From Sphingobacteriales bacterium (GTDB taxonomy: Bacteria; Bacteroidota; Bacteroidia; Chitinophagales; UBA2359), in contig JADKCK010000101.1 of assembly GCA_016718845.1 (NCBI GenBank), positions 1 to 64,000 of the forward strand: 64,000 bases of DNA, in the 5' to 3' direction. Made by a program: the position numbers and the translations under genes. The notes under the pieces are model-generated. The model was given only the letters and a program-made list of their open reading frames with translations. It was not told the DNA's origin and did no database searches. This document shows positions 27,915 through 37,400 of this stretch, piece by piece; within the stretch, counting starts at the first letter, position 1, and every line of letters starts with the position of its first letter.

Positions 27915-28066
27915 AAATGTACAACGGAGACACGGAGAACACAGAGGTTTTTTCTGCATGAGCTATGCTTTTTTATTTGCTATTTTTTAGTTTTTACTGG
28001 AACCACTGAAGAACATAAACTCCTTCTTCTCTGTGTTCTCTGTGTCTCTTGTTGTTTTTTATTTTT
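27915..28066. repeat. Long inverted repeat of the ACACAGAGAACACAGAG type
   Basis: ACAACGGAGACACGGAGAACACAGAGG (27918-27944 region) is mirrored by CTCTGTGTTCTCTGTGTCTCTTGTTG (28030-28056 region), with about 90 bases between. A compact version of the same pair lies at 50158-50222. It leaves a short spurious frame, 27846-28070. This is a dispersed non-coding element. Confidence 0.75.
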
Positions 28067-28175
28067 TTAGCTCCCAACAAATAAGGCACTCATAGCCATA
28101 GTTCGACAAGCTCACTATGACCACGCCTTATGAATGAGGCAACCTAATCAACATCAAGCACCCAACCCCAATAAA

Positions 28176-28213
28176 ACACCCAAAGCTTTTTTTAAAAGGC
28201 TTTGGGTATTTTG
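28176..28213 (+). terminator. Hairpin terminator
   Basis: ACCCAAAGC and GCTTTGGGT arms with T/A-rich loop (ACCCAAAGCTTTTTTTAAAA then GGCTTTGGGTATTTTG), imperfect in the middle. It may end transcripts from the lipoprotein gene. Confidence 0.6.
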
Positions 28214-28261
28214 TTTGTACCCCGCTCTATATTTTGTTCCGATAAACGCCCAAATTTCTTT

Positions 28262-28292
28262 TTGTAATTGCCATTTTTTAGCCTTACCTTAG
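28262..28292 (+). promoter_or_regulatory. Promoter of the DUF3857 gene
   Basis: TTG (28262-28264), 20 bases, TACCTTAG (28285-28292, one mismatch to TAnnTTTG), 17 bases before the ATG at 28309. Confidence 0.5.
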
Positions 28293-28308
28293 CCCCAAAT
28301 TACAGCAC

Positions 28309-30642
28309 ATGTCTAAAAAAATACACTTTTATCTATTGTTGTTTGTTTGGGCAAACATAAGCAGCTCCGCATCTGCCCAAAACCTAAACTACCGCAAAAC
28401 CTACCGCCAAGCATGGGAAACACCACAACTACCCAAACTAACACTTGCCGACACCGCCACTTTTGCCAACCATGATGCCATTGTGCTTTACGAACGAACA
28501 GAGTGGATACTTAACACCCAAACAGGCAACGTAAATGTACAAGGTAGCAGTTTATTCAAAAAATTTGTGCGCCTGCAAATATTAACCAATGCTGGTGCCA
28601 AAAAACACCAACAAATAACCCTGCCCGAACCCAACGACCCCACCCGCGAATATGCCGACTTGTCGGTGAAAGAACGCAATCGAATATCAAGACCCAAATA
28701 TTTTAGTATGCAAATCGAGTATTTCCATGCCCGACTGCTTAAACCTAATACACCCGCCCAAACCCTAACACCAACCGACGCCATAGAAACCGAGCGCCTA
28801 TTGTATAACAGCACCTGGCGAAGTGCTTATGCCTATAAATTTAACTTGCCCAATGTGCAAAAAGGCGATGTTGTAGAAATAGAGTATGCCTACTACCTAC
28901 CTTATACCACCGACTGGAACCGACTGTTTTTTAATGGCTCGGTGCATAAAATAAGCGCCGATTTTGTGCTGCAATACCCCGATGCCGAATATGCCATTTT
29001 TGAGTACAAAAACAACGCACAACCCACCGACTCAACCCAAATTAAAGATGGCTTACAACAATACATACGCCTTAGCTGGCATTTTGAGCAACTTGCAGGC
29101 TGTATAAACGAACCCAACGCCCGACCCTACAACGACCTACCCAATGTAACCTACTATTTTCATAACAAACATTTTGGTAAATGGACAGATGCTGCTATCA
29201 CCGATTTTGTGCCTTACTCGTGGAAATATTATACCTACGACCGACTCGCCTTTAAAAAACAACAACAGTACGAAATACGAAAAGTACTCAACAAAAAAGA
29301 AACAGTACTCAACCGCTTTTTTAAAACCTACAGCACTGGGCAAACAACCCCCTTGGGCAAACTGCAAAAACTAAACAACGAAATTATCAAAAACTTTAGT
29401 TACCAATATCTGCCCGACCACTTTGCCAATACCGACCGCCGTTTAGGTACTTTCCCCGAATGGTACCTCGAGCAACTGTTGCACGAAATAAACCGAAAAC
29501 AGGTGTATTATGGCATGTTCGACCGCATAGACCTGCGCCTCGAGCAACAACTCGATGCCCTTAACCAAATAGATTTACAACTAATGACCAACGCTCACAT
29601 GGGTATTACTAATGCCGAAATAGACAAAATACCTTTTTCTATCCGAAACAAAGTGCTGTATAACCTAAATACCAACGAAATTTATAACGGTTTGATGAAA
29701 CGATTGGGTATTAATTACTACCAAGTAATTGTTGCCGATACACGCATAGGCAGCATCAACGCGCAAAAATGTATGCCCATCTTGGGCGAACAACAACTGT
29801 TTGCTATGCTAGATGAACATAATAACCCAATTTACCTATACCCAAAAAACAACAAAACAGGCTACCAAATCAACGAACTACCTTTTTATTTACAAAACAC
29901 CACCGCCGTTTTGGTATCGCAGATGGTAGAAAATGCCAACGACGACCAAAATGTATTGTTCTACAAAACCTATAACACCACCTATAAAAACAACAAACGG
30001 GTAACAAACACCACCGCCAACGTTGATTTATCCCAAAAAGTGGTGGGCATAAACCGCCAAGAAATTTTAACAGGCAATTACCAAAACTTATTAAACGGCT
30101 TTTATCAACACAAAACCATCGACTCAACAGTCAATCAACAATATTATCATACCCTAAAAACACTAAACCCTATTGGCAACCTATACAGCGCCCAAATAAT
30201 ACGGCAAGATACCCTTTTACACGTACAGCAACAAAATGCCCTTGCTAATGCCATTACCCAACTTACCGACACCACCTACCAAATAAACCTTAACCAATGG
30301 GTACAACACATAACAACTAACCTAACAAACAACACCAAACGCATACAACCCTACTACCTCGACTTTGCCAATACCGATACACACCAAATTACCCTACAAT
30401 TTGACCATAACATACAACTTATATCGCCACAAAAAAAACTGTTGAGCATTGATGAGCAAACTAAAATAGGTGCTTATTACCTAAAAATAGAACAGCCCAC
30501 CGCCAACACCATACAACTAACTACCGCCTTAGTTATTAAAGCAGATAAGATATTGCCCGACCAAATACCCTACCTCCAACAACTTTTCGAGGCTGCTAAT
30601 GCCGTATCAAACCTAAACATACAAATAGCCCTAAGCAAATAA
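28309..30642 (+). CDS. Exported DUF3857-domain protein
   Basis: 777 residues. Signal peptide MSKKIHFYLLLFVWANISSSASA. The N-terminal third fits DUF3857, a beta-sandwich often followed by a transglutaminase-like domain in Bacteroidota: YERTEWILN, FKKFVRLQILTNAGAKKHQQ, and the hallmark FNLPNVQKGDVVEIEYAYYL. The middle (about 345-520) has the length of a transglutaminase core, but I find no catalytic C-H-D set: the usual cysteine block is replaced by charged helices (LEQLLHEINRKQVYYGMFDR), so activity is doubtful. Third part is beta-rich. No T9SS domain; probably periplasmic or membrane-associated. Role unknown. Confidence 0.75.
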   Translation: MSKKIHFYLLLFVWANISSSASAQNLNYRKTYRQAWETPQLPKLTLADTATFANHDAIVLYERTEWILNTQTGNVNVQGSSLFKKFVRLQILTNAGAKKHQQITLPEPNDPTREYADLSVKERNRISRPKYFSMQIEYFHARLLKPNTPAQTLTPTDAIETERLLYNSTWRSAYAYKFNLPNVQKGDVVEIEYAYYLPYTTDWNRLFFNGSVHKISADFVLQYPDAEYAIFEYKNNAQPTDSTQIKDGLQQYIRLSWHFEQLAGCINEPNARPYNDLPNVTYYFHNKHFGKWTDAAITDFVPYSWKYYTYDRLAFKKQQQYEIRKVLNKKETVLNRFFKTYSTGQTTPLGKLQKLNNEIIKNFSYQYLPDHFANTDRRLGTFPEWYLEQLLHEINRKQVYYGMFDRIDLRLEQQLDALNQIDLQLMTNAHMGITNAEIDKIPFSIRNKVLYNLNTNEIYNGLMKRLGINYYQVIVADTRIGSINAQKCMPILGEQQLFAMLDEHNNPIYLYPKNNKTGYQINELPFYLQNTTAVLVSQMVENANDDQNVLFYKTYNTTYKNNKRVTNTTANVDLSQKVVGINRQEILTGNYQNLLNGFYQHKTIDSTVNQQYYHTLKTLNPIGNLYSAQIIRQDTLLHVQQQNALANAITQLTDTTYQINLNQWVQHITTNLTNNTKRIQPYYLDFANTDTHQITLQFDHNIQLISPQKKLLSIDEQTKIGAYYLKIEQPTANTIQLTTALVIKADKILPDQIPYLQQLFEAANAVSNLNIQIALSK

Positions 30643-30667
30643 TTTAGATAAGCTCCTCTGCCCCAAA

Positions 30668-30713
30668 ACAAAAAATGCCTGCCTAACAAAATACGTTAAG
30701 CAGGTATTTTTTA
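30668..30713. terminator. Bidirectional hairpin terminator
   Basis: AAAAATGCCTGCCTAAC, loop AAAATAC, GTTAAGCAGGTATTTTT: stem of about 16 bp with one or two mismatches and T/A runs outside, between convergent genes. Confidence 0.85.
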
Positions 30714-30791
30714 TCATGGCTTTTTTGTTGCTTATCTATGGCATTAATAAGTGGTTGTATCATCTTGGCTACACAAATTGTTTGAGTACGT

Positions 30792-32036
30792 TTACTCTCC
30801 GCCTTTGGTTTGGTATTTAAAATCAAACAGTAAGCGGTCGATGAGTTTAAACAGCAAATCTTGCAAAAAGCCAACTATAATTATCACCAATAAAATAGCA
30901 AACACTTTGTCTATTTGGCTTTGGCGTGCCATTTTAAAAGCCAATGCGCCAATGCCGCCCGAGTTGGCATTTACCACTTCGGTGACAATGATGTATGTCC
31001 AAGAGATAGCCACCAACACCCTTATATCGTCCGACACCCGCGACAAAACCGCTGGTATAAACACCGATTTTATGCGCTGCCATTTTGTGGCGCCTAGGGT
31101 ATAGGCAGTTTGCACATACACATCTTCGACCTCTAAAACGCGCTGCACCACCACCGGCAACAAATAAACTATAATGCCAAAGGCTAAAAAAGCAACTTTC
31201 ATGCTGCTGCCCAAACCAAACCAAGCTATAAACAAACCCGTTACGGCAGTAAGTGGCACAAAACGCAAAGCATCAACGTTGCGGCTAAACAAGGCTTTGA
31301 ATAACGGAAACAAGCCTATCAAAAAGCCTATTGGTATGGCAATAAGCACCGCCAACAAATAACCCGCTAAGTTAAGGTACAGCGAGTAAAGCAAGTTCGA
31401 TAGTAGGTTGTTTTGGGTATATAGCTCGCCCAGCGATGTAACAACCTCAACGGGCGAAGGCAACAACGAGTTGCTTATCCAATTTTGTTGGGTAGCAAAA
31501 GTAGCCCCTTGTTGGTTAAAGTTTATTTGGTCTACGCTGCCCGCAAAATCTTTGGTTATTTGCAGTGTCGAGTCGCCGGCTATAAAATCGGTGTTAACAA
31601 TGCTGCTGCCCGTTGTGCGCGATAAGGTTTTGAAAACTGTTGCTTTTGGCTCCAATGCCTGTGCTACTACCACTATGCCGCGTGTGTTACTGCCCAATTG
31701 TTTTGCCCATTCGGGGTTTTGGGTGGCGGTAACAATGAGCAAATCTTGCTGGCTGCTATTGGCTTGCTGCACTAAGGTTTGCAATTCGGTAGCAGGTTGG
31801 GCAGGTAGGTCGTAGATAAGCACCAACGGATTATTTAGCTGCGTAGGTATAGCTGTTTGGTTGCTGTAATAAACTTTTAGCTCGGTATTAGCTATGTTTT
31901 TGGTTTTTTGGGTAGATATAGAGGCTAATATTTGCCAAATCAACAGCAAAAAAACGGTTCCTAACAGCTCTATAATTAAATAAGTGCGCGAGGGCAAAGT
32001 GCCACGCAACGAAAAAAGCGATTGAATTAGCGACAT
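30792..32036 (-). CDS. SsuC/TauC-type ABC permease with GroEL-apical-like insertion
   Basis: 414 residues; ordinary permeases of this family have about 250-280. TM1 lies at about 20-40, then a soluble segment (52-186), then five further helices (about 205-400) with the EAA loop read as TLGATKWQRIKSVFIPAVL and the LRVLVAISWTYIIVTEVV-like block that contacts the ATPase. The extra segment follows the GroEL apical domain in order: NNPLVLIYD (compare DPYILIYD), ELQTLVQQANSSQQDLLIV (compare LLPILEKVAQTGKPLLII), GIVVVAQALEP, then TTGSSIVNTD (compare LTGGTVISEE). It would sit in the periplasm. No ATPase or binding-protein gene is adjacent, and the next gene is an acyltransferase. Permease identity is firm; the insertion match is by eye. 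Confidence 0.85.
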   Translation of the reverse strand: MSLIQSLFSLRGTLPSRTYLIIELLGTVFLLLIWQILASISTQKTKNIANTELKVYYSNQTAIPTQLNNPLVLIYDLPAQPATELQTLVQQANSSQQDLLIVTATQNPEWAKQLGSNTRGIVVVAQALEPKATVFKTLSRTTGSSIVNTDFIAGDSTLQITKDFAGSVDQINFNQQGATFATQQNWISNSLLPSPVEVVTSLGELYTQNNLLSNLLYSLYLNLAGYLLAVLIAIPIGFLIGLFPLFKALFSRNVDALRFVPLTAVTGLFIAWFGLGSSMKVAFLAFGIIVYLLPVVVQRVLEVEDVYVQTAYTLGATKWQRIKSVFIPAVLSRVSDDIRVLVAISWTYIIVTEVVNANSGGIGALAFKMARQSQIDKVFAILLVIIIVGFLQDLLFKLIDRLLFDFKYQTKGGE

Positions 32037-32082
32037 AAGTTAATAGTTGATGATGAGATGATGCTTTGGTTGCAGGCTTGGC

Positions 32083-32280
32083 TTTGAAGAGGCTACAGGC
32101 TTTGGCTGCGGTTTTGGCTCCAGAGCCAATATGGGTAGATAAAGGTGTAAATAAGCCTATTTTCGCCACCATACCACATTTGTTTGGTATCCCCCAAATT
32201 ATTGCCCGCAACCCAAAGTCCGCTGCAGGCTGTCGGCTACAGGCAAGGCGGGAAGCGGACAGCCAACAGCCTGTAAGCCT
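32083..32280. repeat. Dispersed GGCTACAGGCT/AGCCTGTAGCC repeats
   Basis: Several copies of GGCTACAGGCTTTGGCTGC-like words (32086-32110) and of GCTGTCGGCTACAGGC/ACAGCCTGTAAGCCTC (32228-32280). Related copies lie at 50108-50146 and 52683-52736. These are non-coding repeats filling the gap between two genes. Confidence 0.6.
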
Positions 32281-32281
32281 C

Positions 32282-33982
32282 CTAAATCAGTTGCTCTAAT
32301 TCGTAACCCATTAAGCGGTTGTGGTAAAAGTACAATAGGTTCATACTTTGGGCTATAAACTGATTGTTGGCGGCATCGAGTTTTAAGGGTGGCACAGCAT
32401 GGTAGATACCCAAGTTTGCTAGGGCGTGTTCTATAATGGTATCTGCCGATGCTGTAATGTTGTCGGCAATATGTAGTTCGTGGTATTGTGCGCGTTGGAT
32501 AAGTTCTTTTTGCAACAACTCAATAACACTTACCAAATGTTTGTACGGAATGATGCACTCGTCTTCGGGCAATCGGAGCAAGCCATACAAATCCATACGG
32601 CGGTTTTTACGTGCCAATATTTCGAAGGCAGCAAAAGCTACCAAGTGGCTCGATAAAACGGTGTTTGCCCGCAAGTTACCTTTTACAATATAGTTGGCTA
32701 ACATTTTGGTATACTCCGAGTCGCGTTGATAATCGGGTTTGTAAGTTCCATCGCTCAAAAAATAGGCGCTTATATCTACCTTTTTGCCGTGTTTGTCGTA
32801 GCTATTACCTTGTGCATCAACGGTATTGCCAAAAATATCTATTGGTTCGCCAAACGATAGTACTACCTCTGATTGAATACTGAAAAACTTGCGCATAAAC
32901 TGAAACATCATTAAGGTTCCCGGAAACTCGTCGCGGTCAATAAAATAGCGTTCTTTGCCGCTGCGTTTTAGATGTTCGTCGATAAGGCTGTTTGCCTCTA
33001 ACACAAAATGGTAGTTAATAGCCAATGGCACCACAAATATTTTGTTGGCTTGGGTATTATTGGCAGCCGCCTCTACAAAGTTCATGCGTTGTGCCTCGAT
33101 AGCCGAGCCTAATAAGCCCAATTTAAGGCTGGTTTCTATCTGTCCGCTACGCGAGCGTGTACCGCCCGGAAAAAACAAACTATGGCAACCGCGTTGCAGG
33201 GTAAGCTGCGAGTATTTTTTGAGTGTTTCGATGTAGATGAGGTTTTTTTTGCGTCTATCTACCTTATATGCCCCTAAGCGGTTCATGAAATAGCCAAAAA
33301 ACTTGCCGTTAAAGAGGTTTAAGCCTGCACCGTACAAAAAAGCAGGTAAGCCAATAGACGAGATGCACCAACCTACCAACAGCGAGTCGAGGTTACTGAA
33401 GTGGGTAGGCGTAAGCAAAAGTGTACCTTGTGTAGACAGTTGTCTAATGGTTTCGATGGGTCCGGTTATTTTTAGGCGGTCGTTTAGGTGCAGTTCGCTG
33501 CTAAAAAGGCGTTTCGACGATACCGCATTTAGCAGCCTTGCAATACCCGTTGATACCACTTTGGTAGAAAAACGATAATGTGGCGGGCTAAATGTGCCGA
33601 TAATTTCGTGGGCATAGCGCTCTACAATACTACGAAACAAGTCTATTTGTTCGTTTGGGTCTTGTTCGTTGGGTTTTTTGAGCGAGTGTTCCACCAATGC
33701 ATCATTTACTTTACCCCAAAATGCCCTTTCATCGGGTGGGTCTACTTTCCAAGGTTCAGCTTTCATGCGCAAACGTTCAAGGTATAGTGCTTTGGCTATT
33801 TCTTCGTTTAGGCGTTTAGGGCTGTTGCCTAATAGGTTAAGTATATGGTCAATGCTTTGGTCAACTAAATATTTACTGAAGCTTTCGCGGTTGTGGCTTA
33901 ACTGATAGATAGCCCACTTTGCCATATCTGGCTCGACAAGTTCGCTGACGGCTTCGCGGTTTTTGGCAATTATTAACGACAT
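32282..33982 (-). CDS. Glycerol-3-phosphate/lysophosphatidate acyltransferase-like protein
   Basis: 566 residues, with a PlsB/PlsC acyltransferase domain in the middle. Block I is THFSNLDS with the catalytic H194-x4-D199; block II follows around GAGLNLFNGKFFGYFMNRLG; block III is FFPGGTRSRSG (270-280), the phosphate-binding G-T-R-S; block IV is IFVVPLAINY. N-terminal 190 and C-terminal 200 residues are helical, giving a size between PlsC (about 250) and PlsB (about 800). It should transfer an acyl group from acyl-CoA or acyl-ACP to glycerol phosphate or lysophosphatidate. No clear membrane helices, so peripheral. Which acceptor cannot be told. Confidence 0.87.
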   Translation of the reverse strand: MSLIIAKNREAVSELVEPDMAKWAIYQLSHNRESFSKYLVDQSIDHILNLLGNSPKRLNEEIAKALYLERLRMKAEPWKVDPPDERAFWGKVNDALVEHSLKKPNEQDPNEQIDLFRSIVERYAHEIIGTFSPPHYRFSTKVVSTGIARLLNAVSSKRLFSSELHLNDRLKITGPIETIRQLSTQGTLLLTPTHFSNLDSLLVGWCISSIGLPAFLYGAGLNLFNGKFFGYFMNRLGAYKVDRRKKNLIYIETLKKYSQLTLQRGCHSLFFPGGTRSRSGQIETSLKLGLLGSAIEAQRMNFVEAAANNTQANKIFVVPLAINYHFVLEANSLIDEHLKRSGKERYFIDRDEFPGTLMMFQFMRKFFSIQSEVVLSFGEPIDIFGNTVDAQGNSYDKHGKKVDISAYFLSDGTYKPDYQRDSEYTKMLANYIVKGNLRANTVLSSHLVAFAAFEILARKNRRMDLYGLLRLPEDECIIPYKHLVSVIELLQKELIQRAQYHELHIADNITASADTIIEHALANLGIYHAVPPLKLDAANNQFIAQSMNLLYFYHNRLMGYELEQLI

Positions 33983-34048
33983 TGTTGGTAGTGATGAATA
34001 TTAAACGATGAATGACGGGCTTACCATTGTTTATGGCTAATTAATGGG

Positions 34049-34056
34049 CAAAGGTA
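34049..34056 (-). promoter_or_regulatory. -7 element upstream of the acyltransferase
   Basis: Minus-strand TACCTTTG fits TAnnTTTG about 67 bases before the start at 33982; no TTG at the expected spacing. Confidence 0.4.
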
Positions 34057-34131
34057 CTAAAAAACTTTGTTTTTGTGGTTTTTGTGTCGCAAAATAAATT
34101 GTTTTGTAGCAATTGTCCAATCATTTAGTAC

Positions 34132-34152
34132 AGACGTAGCAGTGCTACGTCT
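34132..34152. repeat. Dispersed palindrome AGACGTAGCA-TGCTACGTCT, copy 1
   Basis: Perfect 10-bp arms with a one-base centre. Near-identical copies occur at 48449-48465 and 60230-60250. Not at a gene end, so a REP-like element. Confidence 0.85.
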
Positions 34153-34156
34153 CTAC

Positions 34157-34385
34157 ATTTCCAACATCGCCCCGTTTCGACTACGCTCAACATGACATTT
34201 CCAACATCGCCCCGTTTCGACTACGCTCAACATGACATTTTCACCAATCGTCACGTTGAGCGTAGCCGAAACGCCGTCACCTCACCACTTCACTCTTTCG
34301 CCACCTCACTCTTTCACCACTTCGCCATTTCGCCACTTCACTCTTTCGCCACCTCACCATTTCACTACTTCACCACTTCACAACA
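34157..34385. repeat. Repeat cluster before the BNR protein gene
   Basis: Two direct copies of a 38-base block containing GCCCCGTTTCGACTACGCTC, starting at 34157 and 34195, with an inverted relative (TTGAGCGTAGCCGAAACG, 34257-34274). After this comes an imperfect array of CTTTCGCCACCTCACCACTT-type words (about 34275-34385). An open frame runs through it into the next gene but has low-complexity sense only; I treat it as non-coding. Confidence 0.8.
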
Positions 34386-34504
34386 TCTTTTTATGCCCAA
34401 AACTACCCTCTGTATGCCTTTTTGTTGTACTTTTACCGACCAATTTACCACAAACAATTAACCAGCTTCATACGCTAACAATTAATCAAAAAAATAGCTA
34501 CGCA

Positions 34505-37282
34505 ATGAAAAAAACAATACCCTCTATCATCGCCCTACTATTGTTGGGCGTTGCGGCATTTACTTACTATAACAAAGGTAATATTGTGGACAATGCCGCC
34601 CAAAAGTTTGGCGCCGCCTTATCTATTGGCACCGCCGACAACCCACAAGCTAGGGCAGATTGGGAAAAACGACGTTTAGCCGACCCCACAACAGGCGAAA
34701 TACCTACCGATATGCGCCTGCGCGAACTGGCTTTTGCTAAAAAACTGCGCCAACAACAAAACAGCCGTAGCCAAAGCAGCATCGACTCATTGCAGTGGCT
34801 AATGCGGGGTCCTTATAATATGGGCGGACGCACCCGCGCTTTTGCCGTTGATATTGCCAACCCCAACATTATGCTGGCAGGTGGCGTGTCGGGCGGTATG
34901 TGGCGCTCTGTTGATGCGGGTGCTACCTGGAGCAAAGTATCTACCATCAACGAGCATCAAGGTATTACTTGCTTGGTGCAAGATACCCGCCCTAGCCACA
35001 CCAATACTTGGTACTATGGCACAGGCGAGGGCTATGGCAACTCGGCAAGTGGCAATGGAGCGTATTATTTGGGCGATGGCATGTACAAATCAATAGATAA
35101 TGGCTTAACATGGCAAGTGCTTGATGCCACCGATAATGGCGTACCCAATAGTTTTACTACCGCCTACCAAATGATTTGGAACATGGCAATAGACCCCAGC
35201 AACCTAACCGAAGACGAGGTATATGCTACCGCTTATGGCGTTATTTACCGCAGTACCAATGGCGGCACATCGTGGCAAACCGAGTTGGGCAACCTAAATA
35301 CAGGCGGTTATGTTAACAACATAGCCGTGTCGCAAACAGGTGTGGTATATGCCACTATTAGCAGCGACGGCTCGCAAGGTGGCATCTGGCGCTCAACAGA
35401 CGGACAAACTTGGAACCGCATTGAGCCTACCAACTTCCCCGACACCTTCGACCGTATGGCAATTGGTATTAACCCATCTAACGAAAACGAAGTGTATTTT
35501 TTAGTGGCTACTACCCCTAATGCAGGTAAAACAACCTACAATTTTCAGGACGAACCCGAAAACAATAGCCTTTGGCGATACAACTACCTAAGTGGCAATG
35601 GCTCGGGGGCAGGCGGACAATGGACAGACCTGTCCGAAAACCTACCTATTGGTCCCTACCCCTTCGACGATTTTGTGGCACAGGGCGGCTACGACCTATT
35701 AGTTACCGTTAAACCCAACGACCCCAACACTGTATTTATTGGCGGAACAAATATCTACCGCTCTACCGATGGTTTTACTACCCCCAACAACATTACGTTT
35801 ATGGGCGGATATAACGAAACAACTCAACTGCCCATATTTACCCTCTATCCAACACATCACCCCGACCAACACGTTTTGTTTTTCGACCCGCAAAACCCCG
35901 AAATTATGTACTCGGGCAACGATGGCGGTTTGTATAAAACCAACAACTGCATGGCAAACGAGGTGGTTTGGCAAAGCCTAAATCATGGCTATGTTACTAC
36001 CCAATTTTACAGCGTAGCCGTCGACCAATCGGTATCTAACAATGTAATTATTGGGGGTTTGCAAGACAATGGCACCCGCTACGTAAAAACAGCTAATACC
36101 TCCGACACTTGGACAATGCCTTTTAACTACGACGGCTCGTATTGCGCCATTCCGTCGAACCGCGACTATATGTTTATGTCTATCAATGGTGGGTCAATTG
36201 TAAAAGTACAGGTTGATGCCAATGGCGAAATGGCTGCCTTTGAGCGTGTAGACCCTGTTGGTGCCACCGATTTTCAGTTTATCAACCCATTTATTATGGA
36301 CCCCGTAAACAACGATGTGTTGTATGTATCCGAAGGACCTAACCTATGGGTTAATACCGACATATCGGTTATTGATATTGCCAACGGCTGGGAAAAACGC
36401 CCCGAAAACTGGTTTAAAAACGCCAACCATATTGCCGACACTGCCCAATATATTTCGGCAATTGGGGCATCAAATACACCTGCTTATCGTTTGTATTTAG
36501 GCACTAGTAGCAAACGAGTGTACCGCATAGATAACTCTTTAGATTCTAACTCGCCAATGGTAGATATTACACCAACAACGGGTTTCCCTACGGCAGGCTA
36601 TGTTAGCTGTGTAGAAGTTGACCCGCGCGATGCCAATAAGGTGTTTGTGGTTTTTTCTAACTATGGCGTATACAGTTTGTTTTATTCGGTTGATGCAGGG
36701 GCTACTTGGCAAAAAGTGGCGGGTAACTTAGAGCAATTTGATACAGGTTCGGGCAATGGTCCCTCCTTGCGTTCTATATCCATACTACCCATAACCGCCG
36801 ACAGCACCGCTTATTTTGTAGGTACTAGTGTGGGTTTATACTACACCTCGGTAATAGATACCTTAGACACCGAATGGATACCCGTAGCCCTTAGCACCAT
36901 TGGCACCACAGTAGTAGAAATGGTAGAAACGCGCGCCCTTGATAAACTAATTGTGGCTGGCACACATGGCAATGGCGTTTTTACCGCCAACACTCCCGCC
37001 GACCCCGCTATTGGCATTGCACCAAACACCACCACCAACAACAATTTAATGGTATATCCAAACCCTGCTGTGTCGCAAATAACCATTAGCTGCACCGCTT
37101 TGGCTAATACCACCGCCAACTTAATGCTTTACAATACAGCAGGCAGTTTGGTACATAGCCAAACTGTAAGCCAAGGCAATGCTGTGGTTTCGGTGGCACA
37201 TTTGCCCGCAGGTGTGTATTATGTGCAACTAAGCGATGGCAAACGTAGCTTTACCCAAAAGGTGGTGAAGTTGGATAACTGA
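34505..37282 (+). CDS. Secreted BNR/sortilin-type propeller protein with T9SS signal
   Basis: 925 residues from the ATG at 34505: MKKTIPSIIALLLLGVAAFTYY is a signal peptide or anchor. An in-frame ATG at 34232 would add 91 residues translated from repeat DNA and is rejected. Residues about 90-840 form one or two beta propellers with Asp-box repeats (GPYNMGGRTRAFAVD, SGGMWRSVDAGATWSKV, YKSIDNGLTWQVL, YRSTNGGTSWQTE, WRSTDGQTWNRI, FYSVDAGATWQKV). The C-terminus has a sorting domain (LMVYPNPAVSQITIS, then HLPAGVYYVQLSDGKR). It is delivered to the cell surface or medium. Binding partner unknown; related Asp-box proteins bind glycans or proteins. Confidence 0.9.
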   Translation: MKKTIPSIIALLLLGVAAFTYYNKGNIVDNAAQKFGAALSIGTADNPQARADWEKRRLADPTTGEIPTDMRLRELAFAKKLRQQQNSRSQSSIDSLQWLMRGPYNMGGRTRAFAVDIANPNIMLAGGVSGGMWRSVDAGATWSKVSTINEHQGITCLVQDTRPSHTNTWYYGTGEGYGNSASGNGAYYLGDGMYKSIDNGLTWQVLDATDNGVPNSFTTAYQMIWNMAIDPSNLTEDEVYATAYGVIYRSTNGGTSWQTELGNLNTGGYVNNIAVSQTGVVYATISSDGSQGGIWRSTDGQTWNRIEPTNFPDTFDRMAIGINPSNENEVYFLVATTPNAGKTTYNFQDEPENNSLWRYNYLSGNGSGAGGQWTDLSENLPIGPYPFDDFVAQGGYDLLVTVKPNDPNTVFIGGTNIYRSTDGFTTPNNITFMGGYNETTQLPIFTLYPTHHPDQHVLFFDPQNPEIMYSGNDGGLYKTNNCMANEVVWQSLNHGYVTTQFYSVAVDQSVSNNVIIGGLQDNGTRYVKTANTSDTWTMPFNYDGSYCAIPSNRDYMFMSINGGSIVKVQVDANGEMAAFERVDPVGATDFQFINPFIMDPVNNDVLYVSEGPNLWVNTDISVIDIANGWEKRPENWFKNANHIADTAQYISAIGASNTPAYRLYLGTSSKRVYRIDNSLDSNSPMVDITPTTGFPTAGYVSCVEVDPRDANKVFVVFSNYGVYSLFYSVDAGATWQKVAGNLEQFDTGSGNGPSLRSISILPITADSTAYFVGTSVGLYYTSVIDTLDTEWIPVALSTIGTTVVEMVETRALDKLIVAGTHGNGVFTANTPADPAIGIAPNTTTNNNLMVYPNPAVSQITISCTALANTTANLMLYNTAGSLVHSQTVSQGNAVVSVAHLPAGVYYVQLSDGKRSFTQKVVKLDN

Positions 37283-37321
37283 TAACAACAAAGTTTTTAG
37301 GCTGCAAACATCCCCAAAAAC

Positions 37322-37360
37322 AAACCCCCTACCAAAAAACTTATTTGGTAGGGGGTTTTA
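37322..37360. terminator. Bidirectional hairpin terminator
   Basis: AACCCCCTACCAAA and TTTGGTAGGGGGTT pair perfectly (loop AAACTTA), T runs on both strands, between convergent T9SS genes. Confidence 0.92.
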
Positions 37361-37400
37361 TCATTACCTTGTTATGCAATAGCTCCACAAAAACACTACG

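Noticed and set aside
27846..28070. Small gene of 74 residues
   Set aside because: It is translated from the arms of a non-coding inverted repeat.
34232..34504. N-terminal extension of the BNR protein
   Set aside because: Encoded by dispersed and low-complexity repeats; the signal peptide begins at 34505.
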